Origin: Hyalella azteca
Lineage: Eukaryota; Arthropoda; Malacostraca; Amphipoda; Hyalellidae
Direction: 5' to 3'
Length of the DNA stretch: 64,000 bases
Assembly: GCF_000764305.2 (NCBI RefSeq)
Contig: NW_025931904.1
Coordinates: 62,001 to 126,000 of the forward strand
In this document: piece after piece, positions 12,441 through 26,000 of the stretch
How the letters are laid out: the number at the start of each line of letters is the position of its first letter
How positions within the stretch are numbered: the stretch's first letter is position 1
Notes under the pieces: generated by a model
What the model was told of the DNA's origin: nothing
Databases searched by the model: none
Seen by the model: the letters and a program-made list of their open reading frames with translations, nothing else
Made by a program: the position numbers and the translations under genes

Positions 12441-14258
12441 GTTTGAGCTCGAGAACTGCATGCCACTTAACTTCACTTAAGGGCTGGCTTGCACCTACAC
12501 TTACTTAATCTACATCTACAATATCTACAATGCGGATAATGATATTCCAGATAGCTTTAATTTGGCATTCCAGTTGCTAGGTGAACTTCGAATTATTTTA
12601 ACTAATACCTAATGCATGGAAATATTTAATTTTTTTAGTTGATATTATCTACGTCTTATATTGGACTAAACATAGTAAGACATTTTAAATTAATTTTCAT
12701 AATAGTATATTTTTATTATAGGGTCTACTGAGTTTCAATTATTAATAGAGTGGATTTTTTTACGAGGTTGATGTCTTATTGTTACATTAATTACTTTGAA
12801 TCATAATGAAGGAGCTTGCAATAACCTGTAGCCGAGTTGTACAAAGGCCTGACATATTCATGAAAATTAACTTCTATTCGAGATATTCTGAAAATATTTG
12901 CTCTTATTTTGATGGGTGTTAAATTGCCAAAATTACGTTGCTGACAATCTAACATTGACTGTAAATTTTAAGCTCCAATTACCTTCTCTGCGGTCGGAAT
13001 TTAGTCGGCATGTTTGACTGTATTCAGCGAGTATGCTGAAAAATTTGGAACTTATAGATTTAATAATTGTTTCATATTTATTCATATGTTCGAAGAAAAT
13101 CGATGGTCTCCTTGGCAATATTTTTAGAAACATGACTTTGGATGATTCAGCATCCAATTAATATTCTTGGCGATCAGGTCTGTAGAATCAAGACGAGAAC
13201 AATTACGAAAACAATTGAAAAGTGAAATAATGAACCCATGTTCATAAGAAAGTTATACTGATGTAAGAGTTAATATAGTGCGAAAAATGTCCAGAATATT
13301 TGCGAAAAACTGAGGGATATATAGAAAAAGGTTCCATTACTGTTCTCATTTTCTCAAGAAACTTATTGGGTTCTTAAACCCTCATGCCATAAGAACCGAG
13401 AGTGGACGCTAGACATTTAGAATCTTTATTGGATACCTAGGAATTGCAAGGTTCTATCAGAATAGAAAGTTTTTCGTTATCTCACATTGCAAAAATATTA
13501 GAATTTAGAAAACTCGAACTTCTCATGTACACGGAGTATCACGGAAAACCATAAGGTAAAAAATATTCCGCAAAAGACAGTGAAAGCAAATTGGAGTTCC
13601 CGTTCATAGCACGAATGGAAGTTTAGATTCGGGATCCATAGTATACCTACAGTATGTTTGAATCCCATTTAACATAGAGCAGGAGGAGAAAAAGTTAAAG
13701 CAATTTACTAGGAGCGGCAACGAGTGATTTAAGGCATGCTTAAGCCTAAAAGCGGTTATTGCTTGTTATTTTGCTGAAACTTAGATGAAATTCACTTTAA
13801 GGCATGTTTAGGTCTAAAAACGGTAACTGCTCGTAAGTTTACTGAAATTTATATAAATTCATTTACAGGCTACTTAGGTCTATGGATGGTAATGGCATTT
13901 AATCCTAATTCACACTTTTTATGACATTTATACTTAAAAACAGTAATTTCATGTACTCGTATTGAAATCTAGAATATATAAAAATCTCTGTATTGAGCTT
14001 CATTGGAAATTTAATCGACAAATAGGATGCATCTTTTAATATCAAAGAAAAAATATCATCAGACGAATGTTTCATATTGATATTTGTTTGAAAAAGAGCG
14101 ATTAACGCTACGCCCAGATGCACCGTAAAAAAAGCTTGAAAACTTTCGTAGACGCAAGACTAAGGAAGAATTGTGAAAATTTTTCCCGTTCATCAATAAA
14201 GTTTTTGTATTAAAAAATGAGGTTGTGGTACGAGCAGGTGGCAAGATAAGAAAAAAGT
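12441..14258. other. AT-rich stretch with a diverged about 67-bp tandem repeat
   Basis: From about 13733 to 13930 the phrases AAGGCATG.TTA.G.CTAAAA.CGGT and TACTGAAAT recur with a spacing near 67 bp, in about three diverged copies. No coding frame was identified. Confidence 0.5.
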
Positions 14259-14408
14259 ATAACTCAGTACTCACTGCAGTGAGTGACAGAGAGTGTATTT
14301 TCTCGTCGACGAAAACTTGAAGTCACGGACGGACGGACAGACAGACGGACGGACGGACAGAAGGATATGACGAGCACAATAGCGTTTTTTCCATAAATGA
14401 GAAAATGA
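14259..14408 (+). mobile_element. Hairpin-rich short interspersed element, copy B (3' end decayed)
   Basis: Same layout as copy A, with palindrome CTCACTGCAGTGAG at 14270-14283 and GTCGAC in the second palindrome. The 3' half is damaged: the inner motif is AGCG followed by T's, and the end reads GAGAAAATGAAA instead of GAGAAAATGCGC. Confidence 0.8.
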
Positions 14409-17400
14409 AACATCTCATCGAATGAGAAAACATCGACCGATGCTTTTACTCTAATCTGAATATTCATGAAAAATAACGAGCCTTTAATTTTACTGTTATT
14501 GTTGTTGGCAGTTTAAAGGCCGTTTTTAAATCTTTGCTGTTAATGTCAGGGTAATTTTAATTGCCTCTAATCGCAGTTGATTGAAAAATTCGGTATTTCT
14601 TGTATCGAATGATGTAAATGTTAGCCAAAAGTTTTCATTATAAATGTACAATATTCACGGCATATTTTGTTCAGTTTTAGTATATCCGCTGTATAGTCTA
14701 TCATGTTTCAACATTAATGAAATCAATACTTAGGGGTTGCAATTTTATGAGGATGTAAACGATACTGAACTTTCCTGTCTCAAAATGAAATAAAATTCTA
14801 TTAACTCTAAATTTAAGTAATTTATATTTGACATAGAAATTAAATGTTCAATTTATGTATTTTATCTATAAATGCAGACTTTCAGTGAAATAATACTTAT
14901 TGATACCTTAGTACAGAATAAATAAATTTTTACATAAATATCAATAATTTTCTCGTAATTATCTTTATTCTAGTCCATTTGTCATTTGGGGCAGAATTCA
15001 TGCATGCCTACGTATACAAAAAAAATCCCATTACTTAAAAACGCAACCGCCTTTTAGAGTTTTTGAGCTTAAAGTTAAGGCGTAAAATCCTTTATTAAGG
15101 CAGAAGTTTAGTAATAAAGAATTTCTGAATCGCTAACTAAGTAAACCAGTTTTAAAGTGTCCCACTGTGTCATAGTTTCATAAGATATTCGTAGCAGCAA
15201 CCAAAGTTACGCATGTAAACACGTCTTATGGGACTGCGCGGTACGAAACAACGTCGGAACTAATTCGTAAAGTTGTGCTGCGAAGACAATTGCGGCTCGT
15301 AAAATGCTATGAAAAAATGTGCACCGTGAGTTTTCTGTAGCGTCCTACTTTCGGTAAAATCTGCTTTAGGAAGACAGCTTAATTGATTGTCATTAATATA
15401 TTCCAATGAAATTAATTAATATTTAATTGCGTCTTTCTTTCTTCGATTTTCTTAGTAAAAATTCTTTAACGAGTTTCACGTGTGTTTTATTTTGAGGCAG
15501 TAGATATCAGTTAAATAATGAGCAAAGTATTTTAAATGATTTTTTATATCAAATTATTTTCTTAACTTTCTTCGTGCAAATGCAGATGTAGCACATTGCT
15601 CACCTACCATCTTGGCTACGCGCATCAACTGTCTGAATTGGGATTACATCTCTACTTTTTCGATAATAGCTCACCAATTCCAGTTATAGGCCAACTTTGG
15701 AATACTTCAACGAGTTACCGTAGACTTTTAGTTCTATGCTTATACCTGAACTGCCTCTGATAGCTAAAGTATCGTGCCTTAGCACTTGCTGTGTTTGCTT
15801 ACAAGCCCATCGGAAACTATCGGTTGATGCCATAATGACACTTGGAACGTAGTTTTAGTGCTATTCATACGGAAAATTTACGACGCTGCACAAGAGGCAA
15901 CACACTTCTTTTTATGACTTTTTCATGGGCATTGAACGCGGCGTAGGCCCGTGAAAGTGTGATATTATCGAACGCTACAAATATAGATTCATTTTATATC
16001 CCCAGACGACACGCGCTCAGCTAATTTATATACTTTTAGAGCCTAGATTGCATTATATTTATAATTTGAATACTTATCATTCGTGTATATAAGCCTAAAG
16101 GAGAAAAATAGGCATAAGCATGAATCTCATCTGCAGAAAAAGTTTCAGACAGTTACCAATTTCGGCCATTTGGTCAAGTACTTTACTGTAATCGCATTTT
16201 ATTTCATACTTTAGAAACGACTCACTTGAATAATATCAAGGCCATTTATCGAAAATCGTGCAAAGTGATTTTGATTTTCCTAAATCGTCTTTCCCAAATC
16301 TCAGGTGAAAAGAAACGACGTGTAATTGAGGCGAGACTTATGACGATATCCTCGACATGTTCATCTCTGCTCAGGATGCTCCTTTCTAGGCTGTTTATAT
16401 GGTAATGCTGTGCTTCAGTAGCACAATATTTTCCCGACCGTCCCGGAATGCTGTGTTAAAGAGAACACATACGGCGTTTTGCGTGTCTTTGGTGCCGCAT
16501 GTCGCCCCCGAGACATTGAAGATTTGGGGGAAGAAGGGACTTATCACTGAATTTATTTTATTGATACGTTGCTTTCACTAATAACACGCACACGCTAAAA
16601 ATAATAATAATAACTAATAAAAGACATGTTATTGATGAAGCGCTTCTGTAACCTTTTACTATTCTCACAAAATTTTGAAGCTTGTAGTTAGCAAAGTGAT
16701 TTTGAGTGAGTTAAAGAACTGAAAAATTTCAATTGTTATTTGAGATGAACGAAATGAAATTTATCGCTATTTAATTGTCGCCCGTTTGCAGAATAATTTT
16801 GGCCTTTGCGAGATACCGGATGGTTGTGGATTGGCGATATTAAATGAAATTTCTAAGATTATTAAATTTTGCATTGAAGGCTGAGATATACGTACGAGTC
16901 CTAGTATTTTTAGGTGCAAAATGTTATTTAGTAAGTTTTCTCGTTTTCGCCATTGCGTAGAAAAAAAAATTGAGAACAACGCATGACTTTGCATAAAGGT
17001 GTATGATGAAAAGTATATGCCATGCACATTTGATTATTATATAAATTTTGAATTGAAATTCTACTATAATTTCTCTATATCACTTCAATTAACTGAGTAT
17101 CAATAATTATTATAATCTATTATAAATTTCGTTTAAATTAGATTAACTGACACGAGTATCATTTAACCCTCAAAACTGACAGTTTACAGTCATCAGCTTC
17201 AGGAACCAACAAAAGCTATTCATCACTTCCCGGCCATTTTTCAGGCGGACATTCTAGAGTTCCTTATTTAATGCAGTGCGTTGCCCTGCAATATAGAGTT
17301 ACGGGATCACAATCTTTTGCCTTTGATACGCTTTAAAAATCTGTCTTCTTTTCACCGAGGCGTGGCGTCAGTTTTGTGTTTGAAATGCTGCGATGGAACG

Positions 17401-17686
17401 CCATTAACTTTGTCAGCTTTGAGACCTTTGACAGTTATGTGATGTCAGCGCATCAGCTAACACGACACTTTGATAACTCTGTACTTATACCTGCGGATAA
17501 AAGATATAAAATATGTTTAGAAGTTTGAGGCATCATGCTCGTTAAATAGGTTGAAACTTTGGATATAAAAACAAATGCGTTCGAAATTCAAGTGCAATGA
17601 CAAAAATATATATAAATCTTCATTGGTGGCGAGGAATTGCATGAAAATGCGGAAATTGAAAGTTTCACTCTCAAGTGTTTGCGTTG
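14409..17686. other. AT-rich stretch, no gene seen
   Basis: A GC-richer patch near 16400-16540 carries a 60-codon plus-strand frame without recognisable features. No repeat family beyond low-complexity A/T was noticed. Confidence 0.5.
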
Positions 17687-17707
17687 TATAATAATAATAA
17701 TAATAGC

Positions 17708-17759
<52 letters not shown>

Positions 17760-17780
17760 TAGAAATAATAATAATAATAT
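17687..17780. repeat. (AAT)n trinucleotide microsatellite
   Basis: About 94 bp of AAT/ATA repeats broken by one GCAAT and one AGAAAT interruption. It produces spurious Tyr-rich and Ile-rich frames on the minus strand. Confidence 0.95.
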
Positions 17781-18240
17781 TGCCAACAACAAACCTTTTC
17801 TATGAATGAAATTTGTGGAGCGAGCAAGACGCTCGTGTGCCTGTGACGTGAACATTCAAGATAACACAACTTCTTGAATTTTCACAGTACAATATTTTTA
17901 ACAAATTGAAGACTCTGTCCTCAGAAAGATTGTTATTATGTCGTAAGATATGAAGGGTCTGAGACAATTACAAGTTAGGTCGTAGAATAATATGTTATAT
18001 TGCTAGTAAATGCGAGACTTTTTGAATTCCCCGTATTTAGTTTAGTACTCATCGTGGACATGGTTATTAATTCCTTGTTACCATAGCCAAAATTGTACAT
18101 TGTCCGTCAAGTTTTAACAAGCAAATAAAATAGCAGGCCACAGGAAGTGATGGCCACCTAAATATGCAAGTTTAACAAATTAAATCTACGGGAAGAAACC
18201 TTTAAAAAATAGAAGTACGCTTTCTAGAGCAACTCTGTAC

Positions 18241-18442
18241 AGAACATTTCGGTTCTTGGTTGTTCGGTAGCGGAGTTTCCGTGAACGCAGCCAATAAGCC
18301 TACGAAGCGAGGGCCTCCAAAGAAAGATCAATATGGCCTCTCCATACACACCGTAGGCCCTCCGCCTCTGCTTGCTCAATTTATCAACTCTGTGGACAAA
18401 CATGGACGAGTTTCATCGCCGGCAAGTGTCGATTCAACCTAA
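18241..18442 (+). CDS. Weak candidate terminal exon, unknown product
   Basis: After a possible acceptor (ACTCTGTACAG, AG at 18241-18242) a frame of about 65 codons runs to TAA at 18440-18442. Segments include FGSGVSVNAANKPTKRGPPK and GPPPLLAQFINSVDKHGR, with codon use unlike the flanks. The opposite strand has stops in the frame checked. I do not recognise the family and no partner exon was found; a transposon or retrocopy fragment is an alternative. Confidence 0.28.
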
Positions 18443-20347
18443 CAAAAGTCAACATATTCCTATAACTATGTCTTGCTGACATATATAGTCTTGTTTTGTT
18501 GTTGGAATAAAACTGCATTGGAATGGAAAGTTCATGCCATCATCATCCCAAATTAAATTTTCAGCAGTTTAATCTATCCAATTTGCTCACATAGGAGCGC
18601 CAAAACTACTTCACTAATCTCGAAAAATATCTCATAGGGCCTGAGTGGATATTGCAATGAATGTAACACCATCATAAAAAATATTCTGCTTTGCAGAGGC
18701 CTCATCTAAAATTTCTCCCCCATTGAAAAATAAAACTCTCGGGCGGTTTGCGTTCTCGGAGATTGCCGAGCACATGCACCTTGCCGCATGGAGGAAGCTC
18801 TGGAATGAATTCGCGGGTCGATAACGCATGAACGCTGCCGACGTTCGTGTTTTTGATGTGGCGTGACCAGAATGATGATGAAAACGAGATGGTAGAACGA
18901 CCGAGATATGCGATCGTAAATCTGGAGAGAAGAGAACTGCTAAGCCTTCAAGCAACGTCTTGAATTTCAAGGTTGATGGACTCTATATGTACGAGAGATA
19001 AAAAGAAGATAAAACTTGGGAGACAACTTTATTGACATAAACGGAATTTGATAATCTTTTCGGAAACCTGAAACGTATAATTTATTCACATTGTTGTTGA
19101 CTTACATTGCGAATGATAAATTTATAGACCAAAGTTTTAATTAGTTAAGTACGTCATTAACGAAGGGATAACGCAGAAACTGTTTGCCTGCCAATAAGAA
19201 AAATCAGTCCAGTTTTATTATTAAAGAATTTTCTCTGCGCCATGACACACCGATAGCGTCGAGGATATTAATGTCCCGTGGTAGCCGAGGGACAAGAAAA
19301 ATGAATCCTGGTGGACAAGTGGAATGCGCGAAGTGGAAGAGCTTTAGCTGCATGTATGCATCAATCGGTTTAAATTTGCTTAAAATCAAGCTGAATTTTA
19401 GAGCATTTTCAAGCCATTTCATATCAATTATCAAATCAATGTGATGATTTTGAGAACTTGAAGAGAGCTTAGATTTTGTGAAATTTATTGATTTTCACTA
19501 GCGAATCAGGAAGGTACTCGAATAGATAATTTAAATTTATTTCACTACGTCAATATTATCTTGGAGAAAATACAATCGTCAGCTCTAAAATGGATTCTAG
19601 GATAATTCCGACCAATACATTATCTCTTCTGAGCAAGGATCTACTTGCTCAGAAGGATCTGAGCAAGGATCTACTTAGCAAAAAAAAAATAATAAACGAA
19701 AAATATAGAGAAATTCGGCAAAGGCTACAAATAAGGGTCAGTATACTAGTAGGTATAAATTAGAGCTTTAAAAAAATGATTAATTCTACGAAAGTGCAGA
19801 AATTCTTTCAATTATGAATGCACATCATAAATCAGTCAATAATTTCCTAAGAGAAAACTTCCGCGTGTCTGGACCTCATCTCAATGCGATAAATTATTTA
19901 AAGAGATGAAAAATGGATAATAATATTCGAGTGCATTATTTTTTATTGATCATGGAGCTGGTCTCGGCGTACTGGGGTAATTTTTTATTAGGTTACCCTG
20001 AACGTCCTATACTATGACCGAAAAACGGATCACGCTAAAAAATACTATGAGATGGTAACTTCATCGCCAAAATATCGGTGAAAAAGACGCAGACTTTATG
20101 GCCGGTATTGATCAAAGGCAGGAGCAGGTCCACGATATTAACATATCTCGAGAGTGTATTTTTTTCTGTAGCTTTCTAGAGCTTTTTTATGTAGCTAGGG
20201 GAGGTCCAACGGAAAGCAATCTATGGAGCCTTCCTTGCACACAATAGAGAAACAATTTAGGACTTGGCCGCGTAGGGCGTGTCTGTACGGGACCAAAGTC
20301 ACCGGCCAATGATAAATTATGATCTTAGTTTACTGATTTATCTTCTG
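18443..20347. other. No gene seen
   Basis: A minus-strand frame of 112 codons (18970-18632) and opposed frames at 19184-19444 show no domain or splice support. A small direct and inverted repeat around GAGCAAGGATCTACTT occurs at 19630-19680. Confidence 0.45.
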
Positions 20348-20438
20348 GTGTGAGGGTGATGAGAGGGTGATGGTGTGAGGGTGAGTGATGATAGTGTGAG
20401 GGTGATGGTGAGAGGGTGATGGTGACAGGGTAACGGTG
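20348..20438. repeat. GGTGATG/GTGTGAG minisatellite
   Basis: Short irregular units of the type GAGGGTGATGGT repeat for about 90 bp. Confidence 0.8.
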
Positions 20439-21649
20439 AATTGTTAAACTAAACAGCTCAACGAGGCAGCGTATAACAGATATATCAATAATTTTCGCAT
20501 TCATTCCCCTTCAAAATGTTATGTATATATAGCTGATGAGTATACATAATTCATGTCTGTACTATAATAATAGATGTGCTGTTCGATGTAGCACTGCATT
20601 GACTAATATGACTCTTGACAGGCCCTCTGCTGCCTAAGGCTCGGCGACGATAAGTTCTAAGGGCGTCTTAAGTTTATTTTCTGATCTCGCAAATCAACAC
20701 ATGGACTGTTTGTGCTGTAATAAATTTGGCTCCTGAAAACTAACAGGTTGCCGGTGGGAGATTGCAACATCGTTAGTTCAACGTCAGATTAATGTTGATG
20801 CAACGTACCGGTTCACCTTTTGGTGTGTGGACGCTTTTGATCACAGTTTTAATTTAAATATAGTCTAATAGCCTCACATTTCATATGATTTGTTGCATTA
20901 CACAAATGTAACAAAAGAAACTCTGAAAACACGCTCTGATTGTCTGTAAAAATTTACCCATAAATGACTTATTTTCTGTTGAAAAAAATTAAAATTTCAT
21001 GAGAAAAGAAAACAACAAATTGCATAGAAACACGTTACCCAGTACCGCATACATAACTTTCAAAGAAACTTCAAAATTAAGATGATTTTTGGCACTCCAT
21101 TCAACACTGATTACTAAAAAAATAGTGGAAAAATGTATACAAATTTGAGCAATCAATATTTTATACTGTAAAATAATCTGGCAGCACAAACTTAAAATAA
21201 ATTCAGGTATCGATCGCTGATAAATTTACCAAACAGTAAAAACGTATTAATTTTGAACAAAGAACCATAAATAGTATAGTTGTATAGGTTTAAAGCATTA
21301 ATCGAAAATTCTAATTTTGATATCATGACAAGAAGACATCAATTGCGAGCATAATCTAATTCTGTCTATTATGAAAACAGAAGGTTGAACGATATACACA
21401 AATTACAATGCATTTTTAGGCTTTATCGGTTCCTGAAAATTGTTATATATAGCGTCGAATTAACTCCTAAAGAGCAGTCATGTCAAAAAGAACAACGTTG
21501 TTCCCGAGCACGACAGAACACTGATAAATCCTTGTGAATAAATCTGTAGTGACCGCGCCTGCAGCGGATGGCTTCATGAGCGCATCCTGTGGCGGTAGTC
21601 TGAGCCAATGCCTTAACACTATGACTGATAGGAGAGCAAGCTAGCCTAA

Positions 21650-22300
21650 TACAGTCATAAAATAAAACCATTGTCAGGTATTTGTAAACAGTTTTCAAAG
21701 TAAAAAAATAAAACCATTGTTAGATACTTTCAGCAATTTTCGAAATCATACAAGAAAAATATCTAAGTCATACAATATCGCCCCCCTTTAGGTACTTTTA
21801 AGCAATTTTCTGTATTATTTCAGAGTGGTTCCATTCCTCACGAATCAAATCCGAATGCCATGTCAGGTGGCGAATTAGGTACAATATTTCCCCTTTAATA
21901 TGTTTGTCAGCAATTTCTACGTCACACAATATCGGCCCTGTTAGCCTTTTCGAACAATTTTCTAAGTCATGCAATTTATTTTTATAAGTTATACAATTGC
22001 GCCGCTGTTGGTGTTTTAAAGTGATTTTTAAAGTCATACTGTATCGCCGCTGGTCTGTATTTTAAAGCAATTTTCTGAGTAATACTGAGTTAGAAACTTG
22101 CAAACAATGTTGTAAGTCATAAAGCATTGCCTCTGTTGGGTATTTGTAAGCAATTCAAAAGTAATAGAATTAAGCCCCTGCCAAATACTTCTCAGCAATT
22201 TTCTAAGTTATACAATTATACAATAACAGTTGACGTGATAGCGATTCAATTTTGACGTGTTGAAGTATAAATATAATATTGTGTTAGTGACGATAGAGTT
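21650..22300. repeat. Diverged tandem repeat, about 50-60 bp unit
   Basis: The phrases AAGCAATTTTC, AAGTCATACAAT and ATCGCCCC.TTAGGTA recur repeatedly with accumulated substitutions. This older array runs directly into the better conserved 81-bp array. Confidence 0.6.
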
Positions 22301-23000
22301 CATTCATTATGAGAAGAAGTATCGAATTGGAGACTGCAAACGGTGCCTTACCTTCATTAAAAAGAATAAGCCCTGAATTAGTGACTGCACACTTCGCAGT
22401 TCCTTCATTATTAATTTTTTTATTAATATACGGCGCTGGTCTTTCGTTAATAAACAGTCTTGAATTAGTGACTGCACATTTCGCAGTTCCTTCATTATTA
22501 AAAAGTTTTTAATAATTGACCGCGCTAGTCTTTCTTTAGTAAGAAGAAGTTCAGAATTAGGGACGGCGCAGTTACTTCATTGTTGAATAGTCTTAATAAG
22601 TGACGGCGCATGTCTTTCTTTAATAAGAAGTCCAGAATTAGGGACGGCGCAGTTACTTCATTGTTGAATAGTCTTAATAAGTGACGCCGCGGGTCTTTCT
22701 TTAATAAGAAGTCCAGAATTAGGGACAGCGCAGTTACTTTATTGTTGAATAGTCTTAATAAGTGACGGTGCAGGTCTTTCTTTAATAAGAAGTCCAGAAT
22801 TAGGGACCGCGCAGTTACTTCATTGTTGAATAGTCTTAATAAGTGACGCCGCGGGTCTTTCTTTAATAAGAAGTCCAGAATTAGGGACAGCGCAGTTACT
22901 TTATTGTTGAATAGTCTTAATAAGTGACGGTGCAGGTCTTTCTTTAATAAGAAGTCCTGAATTAGGGACGGCGCAGTTCTTTCATTCCTAATTTCGGGCT
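22301..23000. repeat. 81-bp tandem array with 162-bp higher-order unit
   Basis: The marker GAAGTCCAGAATTAG (or a one-base variant) starts at 22546, 22627, 22708, 22789, 22870 and 22951, exactly 81 bp apart. Older, more diverged units extend back to about 22310. Two subtypes alternate (GACGCCGCGGGTC and GACGGTGCAGGTC), so the unit pair near 22681-22842 recurs at 22843-23004, a recent dimer duplication. Confidence 0.9.
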
Positions 23001-26000
23001 TCCTTCACTTTTATTGACGGCTGACAGAGATAATTGATTCCCGTAGTCTTTTTATCGCGACATTTTTGACGCAGTGTCACAGAAGAGCTTCTATTGCCAC
23101 ATTTTCCGCACAGGCCGAGGTAATGTGAATAGAATTGAATTATTTCACATTTTTTGAACTAGATAATGCAAGTAATCGAATTTTTCAGCATTGGCGTCAC
23201 TGAAAATTCTTTTCAATGTTCAACGGTAAATCGTAATCGTATTATTAATTTAAGGCATTCTATTTATATTACAGAAGTTGAATTTTTTTCTTACAAAATC
23301 AAATTTCGTTGTATTGTAATAATGAATTCGTAGAGGAAGCGAAAAAAATTAAGTAAGATTTTTTAAAACTCAAATAAACATAAATTTTTAATTAAAACTT
23401 TACCTAAAATCAGGCTATATAAGCTTGAATAGTTAGAGGTCAGTTGATGTTGTTACATTAGAGTGAGTATTTCTCATGAATTTTTCACACTAGTATTCTT
23501 TTTGAACAACGAAATAATCTAAGCTTATTCACAGAACGCATAATCGATTAATTCGTTTTTGGTTTCCTCCACATTAGTCGAATAGTATAAAGCATTCGCT
23601 AAAAAGACCAAAAACTATGAAGACAAACACTATATAATTGAACTAAACACTCTATGATAGGAATAAGCACTTTATTATAGGATCGAACACTATATAATGG
23701 GTTCAACACTCTAAATTAGTATAAACTGTACATATATACTGAAAATATGCTGCCCATGATAAGCCTACTGGTAGAGTACATTATAGTGCCAGATATACGA
23801 ACTATGTCATCTCTTTTCCTCGTTTACCGAATCGACTTAATTGGTAGTTAAAAAAGTAAAATTTATGAAAATGTAAGCAATAAATAATTATTGTAATTTG
23901 AGACTCAAAATAATGGTACTAAAGTCAATAGTATGGATTAAAATAGTCAATTAAAGTCAACAGTATGGCAAAATTTCCGAATCGGAAAAATTCGTTATAT
24001 CTTACAATGAATATTAATACAAATAAATATGATCCAAATTTTAAAATTATTACTAGACTGAAATGAGCTAAAATGAAAAATTAGTGTAACCTTATGTGGT
24101 TGAAATTTGAATCCATTGCCAAACGTTACCGGAAACAGTAGTTTCTTATACTACTCGTACTTTATTAAGTTTTTAATTATAATTGCTCACTTAAGCCCAT
24201 ACAATAACTAAGCATGTCTATATTACAGAGAACATCCACCTTCATTTTAATAGCTTTTTAAATGCATAATTTAGAGCTTAATCGGGAGTTAAATGCTCCA
24301 ACTTTTTATGAGTTCAAACTTTTAAGTCAGCATAAGCCTGGTAACAAAAGCACAGCCTCTGCCTATTGAAAAACACTTTCCTGCCTGCGGGCGATCGACA
24401 AAAAACATTCGACAATTGTTTTGTCAGCCGCCTTAAAAGAGGGAACTTTAATTGCCGGACCCCACCTAAAACAACAGTCATTACATCGCACACGAAGTTC
24501 TTACGGTAGGCTAGAAACAATGATGGGTTTGTGAGTAATACAATGTTTTTAATACTATTGGATAGTCTCTGAATACTGCACATTTATTTTTCGGAGACTT
24601 TGAATGAAATGATGAGCATTCATCAAATAAATACGTTGCCAAAAATGTTTGGCTAAATTTCGAAAGTGACAGAAAATTTCTAGAATTCGCTTGTGTCTTT
24701 ACTTTCTTAGAAATAAGTTGGAAATATTATAAGATTGACTGCGAAAATTTATAAGTTTGTTAACGTGTGCAATAATTTGGAATTACGACCTCAATCTTAT
24801 GAGAGTTCGATCTTACCTTATTAAGATTTCTACATCTTTCAAGTTTGCTTCTATAGTTTGAAATTACTTAATCGTCTCATTAGTCTTGGTTTCATTAAAA
24901 AAACAACTTCATGATCACATTACCTCTAAATTGAAAATATTTTGTTCTTTGAGAAATTCTTCAACAGTACGAAAGTGCCAATTCCAGTAAGTTATATACA
25001 ATATTGCCTGGAATTTTATTATTATTTTTTCATTTATATTTTAATTTAATGATTAGTTATTTCAGCTTTCCAAGCCAAAGTCTCCTCTTGTATTGTAGAA
25101 AGTAACTGCCTTGGCTCTGTGTTTTAGCACAGGTAAGAAGTAGAAGCACAAATTTTGACTGATTGGTTTTGCTTGTTTACCTAAAAATTGAATTCCAGAA
25201 GCTCAGCAACAACTTCAATGGCGTGACTCGAAAGACAGGAAAAAATTCAGTAGCCAGGAAAATTTAATCCACGTCTCTATAATGCTGCTATCAATCACTA
25301 GTCGAGAAATCCACTGACGGACGATTTGTCGAACGATAGATTAATGATCGTTCATGGGTAGTGAACCAGATGGATTCATCGTTTCTCTTTCCTTCACTTT
25401 AGTGCATAAAATAACTTATTCATTGGTATCGGGAAGAAATTGACAAGTTAATCAATAGGCGAACTTTTTCTTAGGCATCTATTTTCTCCCCCTACGATAA
25501 ACTCCTTATACTCAACCATATTACATTGAAACAAACTTTTAATGAATTAGTCTTCCTAGCTGTGGGGTATTCTGCAGTCATAAAATGTCAAATAAATAAC
25601 ATTTACGATCAACTTTATTTGAAACCTGAGCTCAATGCTAAGTGCAACACGATTGAAATGACTTTGAAGCCTTGTTTTTCTCAGTGGCGCCTGCAGGAAA
25701 GAGCCTCTATTTTCAGTTCGTTTTCTATCAATCAGACCAATCCAATTTTCGTGCTGGTTCATTCATCTCAAGGAGACGCCACGTCTTCTCGCCGACGTCA
25801 GACGCACTCTCGGTCAGATTCGACCATTCCTGTTCTACTGCTTTTTTGTCTGAAGTTCAAAGGACGAAAATCCAGCAGGTCTAGCCTTGGGCATTCGTAC
25901 TGGTATTCGCTCGACGTTCAATTTACGCAAGTTCATTTTTATATATCATGAAATACATGAAGTCAGGGCTTTGGTCCTGGTCATTTGTTTATTTTAGTGT

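Noticed and set aside
12177..12446. Overlapping open frames on both strands
   Set aside because: A CpG-rich block has few stop codons in any frame; no domain on either strand.
17517..17869. Two minus-strand frames with poly-Tyr and poly-Ile runs
   Set aside because: Produced by the (AAT)n microsatellite.
19184..19444. KWKS-containing frame considered as the missing Dok-7 PH start
   Set aside because: Only four residues agree with the family motif, the context does not fit a PH strand pattern, and no phase-1 donor follows sensibly.
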